A stretch of DNA of 11,638 bases from Gammaproteobacteria bacterium. GTDB taxonomy: Bacteria > Pseudomonadota > Gammaproteobacteria > UBA6429 > Thiohalophilaceae. The stretch lies in assembly GCA_029880425.1 (NCBI GenBank), contig JAOUOK010000015.1:1-11638 (forward strand), written 5' to 3'. How positions within the stretch are numbered: position 1 is the first letter of the stretch; each line of letters opens with the position of its first letter. Below are positions 5,577-11,638 of this stretch, piece by piece. The notes below the pieces were generated by a model. The model did not search any database. It was given only the letters and a program-made list of their open reading frames with translations, and was not told where the DNA came from. The position numbers and the translations under genes are program-made.

Positions 5577-7076
5577 ATGAAACAAGCACTCCAATTCCGA
5601 CTCGGTCAAAATTTGACCATGACCCCTCAACTTCAACAGGCGATTCGCTTGCTGCAATTGTCGACGCTTGAATTAAGTACAGAAATTCAGGATGTGCTCG
5701 ATTCAAACATGATGTTGGAAATGGGTGAAGATAATGAAAGTGACACATCTTCATCTGAAGAAGCGAATCAAACTAGTTTAGAGAATGCAGAAACTTCAGC
5801 TGAAAAAAACCTGGAATTAGCTACAGATACAGCTTCATCTGACACCATGCCGGATGATTTACCCGTTGATACATCATGGGATGATATTTACGATTCAGTC
5901 TTACCCACTACAACTTCATCTGCTTCATCAACTTATAACGCTGATGATCAACCCGAAGTTTATACTGCCAGCAGCGAAAGCTTGCATGAACATTTACGCT
6001 GGCAAATCAAGATGACACCCTTTAGTGAAGTAGATGCAGCAATTGCCGAAGTAATTGTTGATGAAATTAATGATGACGGTTTCTTACAAGCCAGTATCGA
6101 AGAGATCACGGCCTCTCTCGCTGATGCTGATGGCGAGGATGATATCGAAGTTGAAACGGATGAAGTCGAAGCTGTTTTACGCCAGGTACAAAACTTTGAT
6201 CCAGCAGGAGTCGGTGCACGTGACTTACGTGAAAGTCTTTCAATTCAGCTACATCGCCAGCCTAATGATATAGATTTACGCGAATACGCAATCCTGTTAG
6301 TTGATACCTATTTTGATCTGCTGGCTAACCGCGAATACTCTCAGCTGATGCGTAAGATGAAAATTTCTGAAGATGATCTTAAGGATGTGATACAGCTTAT
6401 TCAAAGTATGAATCCTCGTCCAGGTGGACAGGTTACAGCTAACCAGGCGGAATATATTGTTCCTGATGTTATTGTTAAAAAAGTAAATAACACATGGAGA
6501 GTTGAACTTAACTCTGATGCCGCGCCAAAACTACGCATCAACTCAACCTACGCCAACATGATTAAAGATGTTAAAAACTCTGATGATAATTCTTCTATGA
6601 AAAATCATCTGCAGGAAGCACGTTGGTTTATAAAAAGTTTATTAAGTCGTAACGAAACATTATTAAAGGTTGCACATTGTATCGTTGAACGGCAAAAAGA
6701 ATTTCTTGAGCACGGGGAAGAAGCAATGAAAGCCCTGGTTCTGCATGACATTGCCGAAGCTGTTGAAATGCATGAATCGACTATTTCCCGCGTTACAACT
6801 AAAAAGTACATGCATACCCCCCGTGGTATCTTTGAATTAAAGTATTTCTTTTCCAGCCATGTTAGTACCGCGAGTGGAGGGGAATGTTCAGCAACTGCAA
6901 TCCGTGCATTAATTAAAAAACTGATTGCAGCAGAAATGCCCAAAAAACCTTTGAGTGATAACAAGATTGCGACTATCCTCGAAGAACAGGGAATTAATGT
7001 TGCACGGCGAACCGTTGCTAAATATAGAGAGTCATTGGCGATTCCACCGTCTAATGAACGTAAACGTCTCGCCTAA
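5577..7076 (+). CDS. rpoN: RNA polymerase sigma-54 factor
   Basis: RpoN directs RNA polymerase to -24/-12 promoters, opened by AAA+ activators, for nitrogen and many stress or motility genes. The product is 499 residues (E. coli 477). Region I is canonical, with [20 protein letters not shown] from residue 9. Region II (about 48-135) is a Ser/Glu/Asp/Thr-rich acidic linker and longer than in E. coli, which explains the extra length. The core-binding segment includes [11 protein letters not shown] and [23 protein letters not shown] starts near 348, the helix-turn-helix [17 protein letters not shown] begins at 399, and the RpoN box [10 protein letters not shown] is at 476-485. The ATG is fixed by the conserved MKQ start, although no strong Shine-Dalgarno is present. 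A short GC stem (7068-7072 with 7079-7083) spans its stop codon. Confidence 0.98.
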   Translation: MKQALQFRLGQNLTMTPQLQQAIRLLQLSTLELSTEIQDVLDSNMMLEMGEDNESDTSSSEEANQTSLENAETSAEKNLELATDTASSDTMPDDLPVDTSWDDIYDSVLPTTTSSASSTYNADDQPEVYTASSESLHEHLRWQIKMTPFSEVDAAIAEVIVDEINDDGFLQASIEEITASLADADGEDDIEVETDEVEAVLRQVQNFDPAGVGARDLRESLSIQLHRQPNDIDLREYAILLVDTYFDLLANREYSQLMRKMKISEDDLKDVIQLIQSMNPRPGGQVTANQAEYIVPDVIVKKVNNTWRVELNSDAAPKLRINSTYANMIKDVKNSDDNSSMKNHLQEARWFIKSLLSRNETLLKVAHCIVERQKEFLEHGEEAMKALVLHDIAEAVEMHESTISRVTTKKYMHTPRGIFELKYFFSSHVSTASGGECSATAIRALIKKLIAAEMPKKPLSDNKIATILEEQGINVARRTVAKYRESLAIPPSNERKRLA

Positions 7077-7097
7077 ACGCGAGCAAAGGAGAAAACT

Positions 7098-7436
7098 ATG
7101 CAATTAAATATTACTGGACACCATGTAGAGGTTACCGATTCACTCAAAGCATATGTAGCAGAAAAACTTGAACGCCTCGAAAAACATTTTGACCACGTAA
7201 ATAACGTCCATGTAATTCTCAGTGTTGAAAAACAAAGACAAAAGTCTGAAGCCACTGTTCATGTTAATGGTGCAAGTTTATTTGCAGATTCAACCGAAGA
7301 AGATATGTATGCTGCAATTGATTCAATGGCCGACAAACTTGACCGCCAAATCAAAAAACACAAAGAAAAACTGAAAGATCACCACCGTTCTGAAGGTAAT
7401 CAAATTAAACATCAACAACCTGTACTGGAAGACTAA
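7098..7436 (+). CDS. hpf: Ribosome hibernation promoting factor, short form (HPF/YhbH family)
   Basis: HPF binds the 30S subunit in stationary phase and stabilises inactive ribosome dimers. The 112-residue product is the short type, with the fold start MQLNITGHHVEVTDSLKAYV, a helix rich in Lys and Glu (about 20-31), the strand VHVILSVEKQ, ADSTEEDMYAAIDSMADKLDRQI, and a charged tail. It lacks the long C-terminal dimerisation domain of the long HPF form. Translation should be strong: AAGGAG (7086-7091) is 6 bases before the ATG, the best ribosome-binding site in the window. The rpoN-hpf-ptsN order is the standard proteobacterial arrangement, so it is probably co-transcribed with rpoN and linked to nitrogen or stress state. 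The tail beyond about residue 95 is Gln/His/Lys-rich and not a recognised domain. Confidence 0.94.
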   Translation: MQLNITGHHVEVTDSLKAYVAEKLERLEKHFDHVNNVHVILSVEKQRQKSEATVHVNGASLFADSTEEDMYAAIDSMADKLDRQIKKHKEKLKDHHRSEGNQIKHQQPVLED

Positions 7437-7450
7437 GGAAAACTCACTCT

Positions 7451-7912
7451 ATGCAATTATCAGAAATTATTAATGTTAATCGCATAAAAAAAGGTGTTGA
7501 TGTTCTCAGTAAAAAACGCGCACTTGAAGAATTAGCTAACCTGATAACCCAGGATCAAGTTCAATTAAATGCTAACAACATTTTTGACAGCTTAATCTCA
7601 CGTGAACGTTTAGGTTCTACCGGTGTGGGGTATGGCATTGCCATACCCCATGGACGTATTCAAAACTGTGAAAATATTACCGGTGCATTAATACAGCTCA
7701 ACCAGGGCGTTGACTTTGATGCTATTGATAATCAACCCGTTGATATTTTATTTGCACTTATTGTCCCGGAAGAATCAACCGATGAACATTTACAGGTGCT
7801 GGCCTTATTAGCATCTATGTTTAATGATGAAAACTTCCGCCTGAAATTACGCCAAAGTCAAAACGAAGATGAAATCTTCCAGCTCCTGACAAAGTGGCAA
7901 AAACCTGACTGA
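7451..7912 (+). CDS. ptsN: Nitrogen-regulatory phosphotransferase IIA protein (EIIA-Ntr)
   Basis: EIIA-Ntr is the terminal phosphoacceptor of the nitrogen PTS. It does not import sugar but regulates potassium uptake, sensor kinases and sigma-54-linked functions by its phosphorylation state. The 153-residue product is the typical length. The active-site motif GVGYGIAIPHGRI places the phosphorylated His at residue 67, followed by ALIQLNQGVDFDAIDNQPVDILFALIVPEES and a C-terminal helix LLASMFNDENFRLKLRQ. AAGGA (7435-7439) lies about 11 bases before the ATG, just after the hpf stop. The final TGA overlaps the hprK ATG by one base. The codons of the active-site loop form an 11-bp perfect hairpin, described separately. 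Confidence 0.96.
   Translation: MQLSEIINVNRIKKGVDVLSKKRALEELANLITQDQVQLNANNIFDSLISRERLGSTGVGYGIAIPHGRIQNCENITGALIQLNQGVDFDAIDNQPVDILFALIVPEESTDEHLQVLALLASMFNDENFRLKLRQSQNEDEIFQLLTKWQKPD
7626..7650. repeat. Perfect 11-bp stem-loop over the ptsN active-site codons
   Basis: Arms 7626-7636 (TGGGGTATGGC) and 7640-7650 (GCCATACCCCA) are exact reverse complements with the 3-base loop ATT. Two G-T pairs (7625/7651, 7624/7652) could extend it. It covers the codons around GVGYGIAIPH, including the start of the His67 codon. No U-tract follows, so it is not a terminator. It may affect translation rate, RNA processing or the relative expression of genes on either side, or it may be a coincidence of codon choice. 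Confidence 0.6.
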
Positions 7913-8877
7913 TGATTAAAAACAATCTCACTACCCGCGATTTTATTGAAAGTCATGGCGAAATGCTGGGGTTGTACTGGCAAGCGGGTCAGAAAGGGGA
8001 AAGCCGTTTACTCTCCAATGAGAAATCAGAATCGGGTACTCCTATTGCGGGTTATCTTAACCTGGTTAAACCTAACCAGGTTCAGGTACTTGGCCCTGAA
8101 GAAGTTAAATACCTGGACCAGCTGGGCAGAAACTCACACGATGATGCCATTTCACGACTGTTTAAATGTAAACCCGCCATGATAATTTTTGCCGGCATAG
8201 GCAGAAAACAAAAGATTGCTCAAGAATTTATTGAGCTTGCTAATAACACTAACACTCCCCTGCTCTCATCAATCTTACCCAGTAACAATCTCACCGAGCT
8301 ATTACAGTACCATCTTGGACGCTTGCTCAGTGACAGTAAAATTCTGCATGGTGTTTTTATGGAAGTTATGGGTATCGGTGTATTACTAACCGGGCCAAGT
8401 GGGATAGGAAAAAGTGAACTGGCACTGGAACTGATCAGCCGTGGTCATCGACTCATTGCCGATGATGCCCCCGAGTTCAGACGAAGTGGTCCGGACAGTA
8501 TTCGAGGTCGCAGCCCAGCTTTATTAAAAGATTTTTTAGAAGTACGCGGGCTGGGTATATTAAACGTTCGTGCCATGTTTGGTGACAGTTCTATTGTTGA
8601 GACCAAGCGATTACGACTTATTGTTCACCTTGAAAATATCTCTACCACTAAAGCTGATAAGAAACTATGGGAGATTGATCGTATAGGTGGTACACATCAT
8701 AACCAAACCATCCTTGATGTCGAAATCCCAAAGGTACAGATCCCGGTTGCGCCGGGACGTAATGTTGCAGTTATTATCGAAGCCGCGGTACGTAATCATG
8801 TACTTTTCTTAAACGGCTACAGTGCGGCTAATGATTTTATTAAACGTCAACAGGAACTCATCAACAGTGAAGAGTAA
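7912..8877 (+). CDS. hprK: HPr kinase/phosphorylase
   Basis: HprK uses ATP or pyrophosphate to phosphorylate HPr on Ser46 and reverses this by phosphorolysis, linking energy state to the PTS. The 321-residue protein is full length. The N-terminal domain (about 1-130) is followed by His146 in the ILHGVFMEV strand, the P-loop GPSGIGKS (161-168), the acidic pair Asp184-Asp185, and the family signature EVRGLGILN (210-218), then IGG and VAPGRN in the C-terminal helix region. All catalytic elements appear intact, unlike Gram-negative truncated versions that lack the N-terminal domain. It starts on the last base of ptsN (ATG shares A with TGA). Its predicted substrate HPr, with Ser46, is encoded two genes downstream, so the pair is complete here. 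Enterobacteria lack this gene. Confidence 0.97.
   Translation: MIKNNLTTRDFIESHGEMLGLYWQAGQKGESRLLSNEKSESGTPIAGYLNLVKPNQVQVLGPEEVKYLDQLGRNSHDDAISRLFKCKPAMIIFAGIGRKQKIAQEFIELANNTNTPLLSSILPSNNLTELLQYHLGRLLSDSKILHGVFMEVMGIGVLLTGPSGIGKSELALELISRGHRLIADDAPEFRRSGPDSIRGRSPALLKDFLEVRGLGILNVRAMFGDSSIVETKRLRLIVHLENISTTKADKKLWEIDRIGGTHHNQTILDVEIPKVQIPVAPGRNVAVIIEAAVRNHVLFLNGYSAANDFIKRQQELINSEE
8059..8082. repeat. Perfect 10-bp stem-loop inside hprK
   Basis: Arms 8059-8068 (AACCTGGTTA) and 8073-8082 (TAACCAGGTT) are exact reverse complements with the tetraloop AACC. It lies in the codons for the segment LNLVKPNQVQ of the N-terminal domain. No U-tract follows. Function unknown. Confidence 0.55.
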
Positions 8878-8948
8878 ATTCTTGTGCTATGCTGTGTTAA
8901 TTCATCCAAATTCAACTAACGAAATTTAACTCATACACAAATATTAAT

Positions 8949-9797
8949 ATGAAACTGGTTATTGTCAGCGGTTTATCTGGCTCAGGTAAAAGTATTGCAT
9001 TACAGGTACTCGAAGATCTTGAGTACTACTGTATTGATAATTTACCGATTAACATGCTTGAAGCACTAACCAGTGAAATTATTAGCGCAAAACATGAATA
9101 CGTGGCTATTGGTATTGATGCCCGGAATGTCGCTGCCGAGTTCGATCTTTTTCCACAACAGCTACAGCAACTTCCAAAGAACAAAATTGACTGCGAAATA
9201 TTTTTCCTCGAGGCCAGTGATGCAGCACTTATTAAACGTTTTAGTGAAACCCGTCGCAAACATCCGCTTAGTAACCAGGAAACGCCACTGAATGAAGCCA
9301 TTATCCAGGAACGTTATTTACTCGAACCTATTTCATCAAAAGCTGACCTGCGCCTGGATACCAGTGCAACAAATGTACACCAGCTCAGAGATTTAATAAA
9401 AGCACGGGTTAAGAAAGCCGATAAGCAAACAATTTCCATTATGTTTGAGTCATTTGGATTCAAACACGGCGTCCCCATCAATGCAGACTTTGTTTTTGAT
9501 GTGCGCTGTTTACCCAATCCGCACTGGGTAGCAGAATTAAGAAATTTAACCGGCCTCGATAAGCCCGTTATCGACTATCTTGCTGAGCACAATGAAGTCA
9601 GAGATATGCTGAATGACGTGATGAATTTTGTCGACAAATGGATCCCTAAATTTGAAGCAGATAATCGCAGCTATATCACCATTGCCATTGGTTGCACTGG
9701 CGGGCAACACCGCTCTGTTTACCTGGTAAATAAACTTGCTAATTTAACCAAAAATAAACACAATAACGTCCTTTCAAGGCACAGGGAAATATCGTAG
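8949..9797 (+). CDS. rapZ: RapZ-type RNase adapter / nucleotide-binding protein
   Basis: In E. coli RapZ binds glucosamine-6-phosphate and directs RNase E to the sRNA GlmZ, adjusting GlmS and so cell-envelope precursor supply. The 282-residue protein has Walker A GLSGSGKS (8-15), YYCIDNLP (27-34) as the Walker B-like region, DVRCLPNPHW, and the C-terminal signature GCTGGQHRSV (248-257). It ends in a basic tail with HRE. It is separated from hprK by 71 bases in which I see no clear promoter or terminator, and the start has no good Shine-Dalgarno. It overlaps the next gene by one base. GlmY and GlmZ are not visible here and are usually restricted to enterobacteria, so its RNA target in this organism is unknown. 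A 10-pair stem-loop with one G-U pair lies at 9442-9466. Confidence 0.95.
   Translation: MKLVIVSGLSGSGKSIALQVLEDLEYYCIDNLPINMLEALTSEIISAKHEYVAIGIDARNVAAEFDLFPQQLQQLPKNKIDCEIFFLEASDAALIKRFSETRRKHPLSNQETPLNEAIIQERYLLEPISSKADLRLDTSATNVHQLRDLIKARVKKADKQTISIMFESFGFKHGVPINADFVFDVRCLPNPHWVAELRNLTGLDKPVIDYLAEHNEVRDMLNDVMNFVDKWIPKFEADNRSYITIAIGCTGGQHRSVYLVNKLANLTKNKHNNVLSRHREIS
9442..9466. repeat. Stem-loop inside rapZ (10 pairs, one G-U)
   Basis: Arms 9442-9451 (TGTTTGAGTC) and 9457-9466 (GATTCAAACA) pair over ten positions as RNA, with a single G-U (9449 with 9459) and a 5-base loop. It lies in the codons for the conserved stretch FESFGFKHG, so protein constraint may explain part of it. Confidence 0.45.
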
Positions 9798-10180
9798 TGG
9801 TTAGTTTACTTATCATTACACATAACAATGTAGGCGGGGCCCTATTCGATGCAGCGTTATCGGTATTAGGAAGTTGTCCGCTCCCCTTTGAGATTCTTCC
9901 TGTTTCTCAAAACTGCGATCCTGAAGAACGGTTACAAAAAGCCCAGGCCCACCTGGATAAATTAAACCAGGGAGATGGTGTACTGGTTGTCACTGATATG
10001 TTTGGCTCTACTCCAAGTAATATCGCGACAAAACTCGCATCTAATAATGTCACGATTATAACTGGCCTCAACTTGCCCATGTTAATCCGTATTATGAATT
10101 ACCCCGATCTATCACTTGAAAAACTGGCAAATAAAGCAGTGAGTGGTGGACAGAACGGCGTTATCGAAGTAGAAAAATAA
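9797..10180 (+). CDS. PTS EIIA component, mannose/fructose family (regulatory, no permease nearby)
   Basis: The 127-residue protein has the EIIA-Man fold pattern: VSLLIITHNNVG with the predicted phosphorylated His9, the loop LDKLNQGDGVLVVTDMFGSTPSNIA, and GLNLPMLIRIMN. EIIA-Man accepts phosphate from HPr and in true transporters passes it to EIIB. No EIIB, EIIC or EIID lies in the window, so here it probably belongs to a regulatory PTS together with EIIA-Ntr. Translation starts at GTG 9797, which shares its G with the rapZ stop. AGGGA (9783-9787) lies about 10 bases upstream. No alternative start fits before His9. HPr follows 19 bases downstream. The name manX is used for this gene in related clusters, but I leave the symbol empty because sugar specificity is unknown. 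Confidence 0.93.
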   Translation: MVSLLIITHNNVGGALFDAALSVLGSCPLPFEILPVSQNCDPEERLQKAQAHLDKLNQGDGVLVVTDMFGSTPSNIATKLASNNVTIITGLNLPMLIRIMNYPDLSLEKLANKAVSGGQNGVIEVEK

Positions 10181-10199
10181 TCCAGGAAAAAATTTAACC

Positions 10200-10469
10200 G
10201 TGTTACAACAAACAACAACCATCGTAAACAAGCTGGGTCTGCATGCGCGGGCAGCTGCTAAATTTGTAACCCAGGCTTCTATGTTTGAGTCCGAGATTCA
10301 TGTAAAACGAAATGGTCAGGATGTGAATGGTAAAAGTATTATGGGCGTCATGATGCTGGCCGCGGCAAAGGGTTGCGATATAGAACTCATTATTGATGGT
10401 GCAGATGAACAACAAGCCATGCAATCCCTTATTGAGCTTATCGAAAACCGCTTTGGTGAAGCAGAGTAA
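10200..10469 (+). CDS. ptsH: Phosphocarrier protein HPr (NPr-like)
   Basis: HPr carries phosphate from enzyme I to EIIA proteins. The 89-residue product shows GLHARAA with His15 and NGKSIMGVMMLAAAKG with Ser46, the residue that HprK phosphorylates. Both sites are intact, which is notable in a Gram-negative and supports a working HprK-HPr switch. The start is GTG at 10200, with AGGA (10184-10187) about 12 bases upstream, a long spacing; no ATG is available in frame before the conserved TTTIVNKLGLH strand. It could equally be called npr, because the neighbouring IIA proteins are regulatory. Enzyme I is not the next gene, unlike in many related clusters. The 176 bases after it contain no gene. 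Confidence 0.94.
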   Translation: MLQQTTTIVNKLGLHARAAAKFVTQASMFESEIHVKRNGQDVNGKSIMGVMMLAAAKGCDIELIIDGADEQQAMQSLIELIENRFGEAE

Positions 10470-10615
10470 AGCTGAACCGATAACTTTGAAGTGGAATAAA
10501 ACTTTATCCTCTCAACAGTCACAATTTTAGCTATTTCCTTTTCTGATAAAGCAGATTCAGTATCTTACTTAAGCTATTATTTTATATAGAGTTCACTTTT
10601 TTGTCTGTAGGTATT

Positions 10616-10640
10616 ACACTCATTAGCAACCAATGAGGGT
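10616..10640 (+). promoter_or_regulatory. Hairpin sequestering the mgtE ribosome-binding site
   Basis: CTCATT (10619-10624) pairs perfectly with AATGAG (10632-10637) over a 7-base loop. Beyond one A-G mismatch (10618/10638) two more pairs form (10617/10639, 10616/10640). The 3' arm contains the Shine-Dalgarno GAGGG (10635-10639), 6 bases before the mgtE ATG. When folded, the ribosome site is buried, so translation could be switched by a metal ion, protein or alternative fold. It does not resemble the M-box (ykoK) riboswitch. The rest of the 176-base gap holds AT-rich sequence with no clear terminator or strong promoter. Confidence 0.5.
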
Positions 10641-10645
10641 TCATT

Positions 10646-11638
10646 ATGCCTGACAGCTCATCTCAACAAGAAGACTTACATAACACACTGATCGAAACGA
10701 TCAGTGATAGCTTGCGTGATGAGCAACCGGATAAGATTGCTGAACTCCTGAGCGAGAAACACCCTGCTGAAATCGCTCACCTGCTTGAATCACTCCCCGG
10801 CAACCAACGTGAACAAATCTGGCCTTATATACCAGAAGATACCGATGGTGAAATCCTGCTCCATTTAAATGAAGATGCGCGAGCCGCACTCATTAATACC
10901 ATGGAGACCGATGAGCTGGTCGCGGCAACCGAAACACTCGATACCGATGATCTTGCCGATATTCTTCCTGAAATGCCACAGGATGTTATCCAGGAAATTT
11001 TACTTAGCCTGGAAACACAGGAACGCCTTCGCCTAAAATCAATTTTATCTTACGATGAAAATTCTGCCGGTGGTTTGATGGATCTGGATACCATCATTAT
11101 CCGGCAAGACATTACACTCGACGTGGTATTACGTTACCTCAGGCGCAAAGGCTCATTACCTAAAGGCACTGATAACCTGTTCGTGGTTGACCGCGAGAAC
11201 CATTATCTCGGCTTACTACCATTAAGTTTAATCCTGACCACTGATCCGCAACAGCTTGTTAGCGAGATCATGATTTCTAATATTGAAGGTATCCTGGCAG
11301 AAAAACATGCACGTGAAGTTGCCAGCCTGTTCGAACACCGGGATTTAATCACCGCGGCCGTGGTGGATGAAGAAAATCATCTCCTCGGCCGGATCACCAT
11401 CGATGACGTTGTTGACGTTATTCGTGATGAAGCCGATCACTCCTTAATGAGTATGGCCGGTCTGAACGAAGAAGAAGATATGTTCGCCCCGGTCTTTACC
11501 AGCACCCGGCGGCGTTCTATCTGGCTAGGGGTAAATTTACTCACCGCATTTTTAGCTTCATGGGTTATTGGTTTATTTGGTGCCACGATTGAAAAAATGG
11601 TGGCACTGGCGATCCTTATGCCGATTGTTGCCAGTATG
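10646..11638 (+). CDS. mgtE: Magnesium transporter MgtE (partial, cut by window end)
   Basis: The frame opens at ATG 10646 and continues to the window end, giving 331 residues of a protein usually about 450 long. MgtE is a homodimeric Mg2+ channel gated by its own cytosolic Mg2+-sensing domains. Visible in order: an acidic N domain with helical repeats (about 20-135, including EKHPAEIAHLLESLP and DDLADILPEMP), SAGGLMD, two CBS domains (about 145-270, including RENHYLGLLPLSLIL and ENHLLGRITIDDVVDVI), a connecting plug helix (EADHSLMSMAGLNEEEDMF), then TM1 (about 292-312, SIWLGVNLLTAFLASWVIGL). TM2 begins LAILMPIVASM, just before the expected GGNAGTQ pore motif, which lies beyond the window. 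GAGGG is 6 bases upstream. mgtE downstream of ptsH is seen in other HprK-containing gammaproteobacteria. Confidence 0.95.
   Translation, partial: MPDSSSQQEDLHNTLIETISDSLRDEQPDKIAELLSEKHPAEIAHLLESLPGNQREQIWPYIPEDTDGEILLHLNEDARAALINTMETDELVAATETLDTDDLADILPEMPQDVIQEILLSLETQERLRLKSILSYDENSAGGLMDLDTIIIRQDITLDVVLRYLRRKGSLPKGTDNLFVVDRENHYLGLLPLSLILTTDPQQLVSEIMISNIEGILAEKHAREVASLFEHRDLITAAVVDEENHLLGRITIDDVVDVIRDEADHSLMSMAGLNEEEDMFAPVFTSTRRRSIWLGVNLLTAFLASWVIGLFGATIEKMVALAILMPIVASM
10686..10706. repeat. Perfect 9-bp stem-loop early in mgtE
   Basis: Arms 10686-10694 (CACTGATCG) and 10698-10706 (CGATCAGTG) are exact reverse complements with loop AAA, 40 bases inside the mgtE coding region. With the upstream hairpin over the ribosome-binding site it makes a structured 5' end for the mgtE message. 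Confidence 0.55.

Noticed and set aside
5604..5618. Near-perfect palindrome GGTCAAA-A-TTTGACC just inside rpoN as an autoregulatory operator
   Set aside because: It encodes the invariant GQNLT segment of region I, and 7-base arms are frequent by chance.
7068..7083. CTCGC/GCGAG stem across the rpoN stop as a terminator
   Set aside because: Only 5 bp and followed by CAAAGGAG rather than a U-tract; it sits on the hpf ribosome-binding region.
8878..8948. Sigma-54 (-24/-12) promoter before rapZ
   Set aside because: No GG-N10-GC pattern resembling TGGCAC-N5-TTGC is present in the gap; none was found in the other intergenic gaps either.
10470..10645. Rho-independent terminator after HPr or an M-box riboswitch before mgtE
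   Set aside because: No GC stem with a U-tract and no M-box-like conserved core is visible; only the short stem covering the ribosome-binding site is supported.
1..11638. CRISPR arrays, tRNA/rRNA genes, insertion sequences or prophage ends
   Set aside because: No spaced direct repeats, RNA gene signatures, transposase frames or target-site duplications were seen.

Overview
The window is bacterial chromosome from a Gram-negative gammaproteobacterium, AT-leaning by eye. The plus strand carries the familiar Kdo/lipopolysaccharide-export/sigma-54 cluster in the order kdsB-kdsC-lptC-lptA-lptB-rpoN-hpf-ptsN-hprK-rapZ-EIIA(Man)-HPr, followed by the 5' part of mgtE. The presence of hprK beside ptsN, and an HPr with both His15 and Ser46, argues against an enterobacterium. 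It fits the HprK-containing gammaproteobacteria (for example the Xanthomonas/Xylella or sulfur- and methane-oxidizer type). I cannot name a genus from the sequence alone.

Layout. Positions 1-2078 hold a minus-strand cluster of three tightly packed genes, read right to left. The first is a ribulose-5-phosphate-3-epimerase-like barrel fused to a CBS pair that resembles the one on the Kdo enzyme KdsD. The second is a type Ib DAHP-synthase-like enzyme (4-bp start/stop overlap). The third is the first 18 codons of a HAD phosphatase with a KdsC-like N terminus. Positions 2079-2251 are a divergent promoter region with a good sigma-70-like promoter toward kdsB, a plausible one toward the minus cluster, and a 6-5-6 inverted repeat between them. 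Positions 2252-3558 are kdsB and kdsC; 3558-5466 are the Lpt export genes. A 110-bp gap with a perfect -10 box precedes rpoN at 5577. Positions 7098-10469 are the ribosome-hibernation and PTS-regulatory genes. A 176-bp gap follows, then mgtE runs off the window end.

How it works together. kdsB and kdsC complete and activate Kdo for lipid A-core. LptC, LptA and LptB are the periplasmic and ATPase parts of the LPS transport bridge. RpoN, HPF, IIA-Ntr, HprK, RapZ, EIIA(Man) and HPr form a regulatory phosphorelay with no sugar permease and no enzyme I in view. MgtE imports Mg2+ and may be translationally gated by a hairpin that covers its ribosome-binding site.

The most unusual part is the minus-strand trio. 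By family it mirrors the logic of Kdo synthesis: a pentose-phosphate isomerase or epimerase with KdsD-like CBS domains, a PEP-dependent 3-deoxy-ulosonate synthase, and a KdsC-like phosphatase. It sits divergently beside real kdsB and kdsC, while kdsD, which in E. coli lies next to kdsC, is absent here. I propose it makes an alternative 3-deoxy-ulosonic acid or supplies or regulates the Kdo pathway; this is inference. A second unusual signal is a set of long perfect stem-loops inside coding regions (RPE-CBS gene, ptsN, hprK, mgtE, and a near-perfect one in rapZ), more than I would expect by chance.
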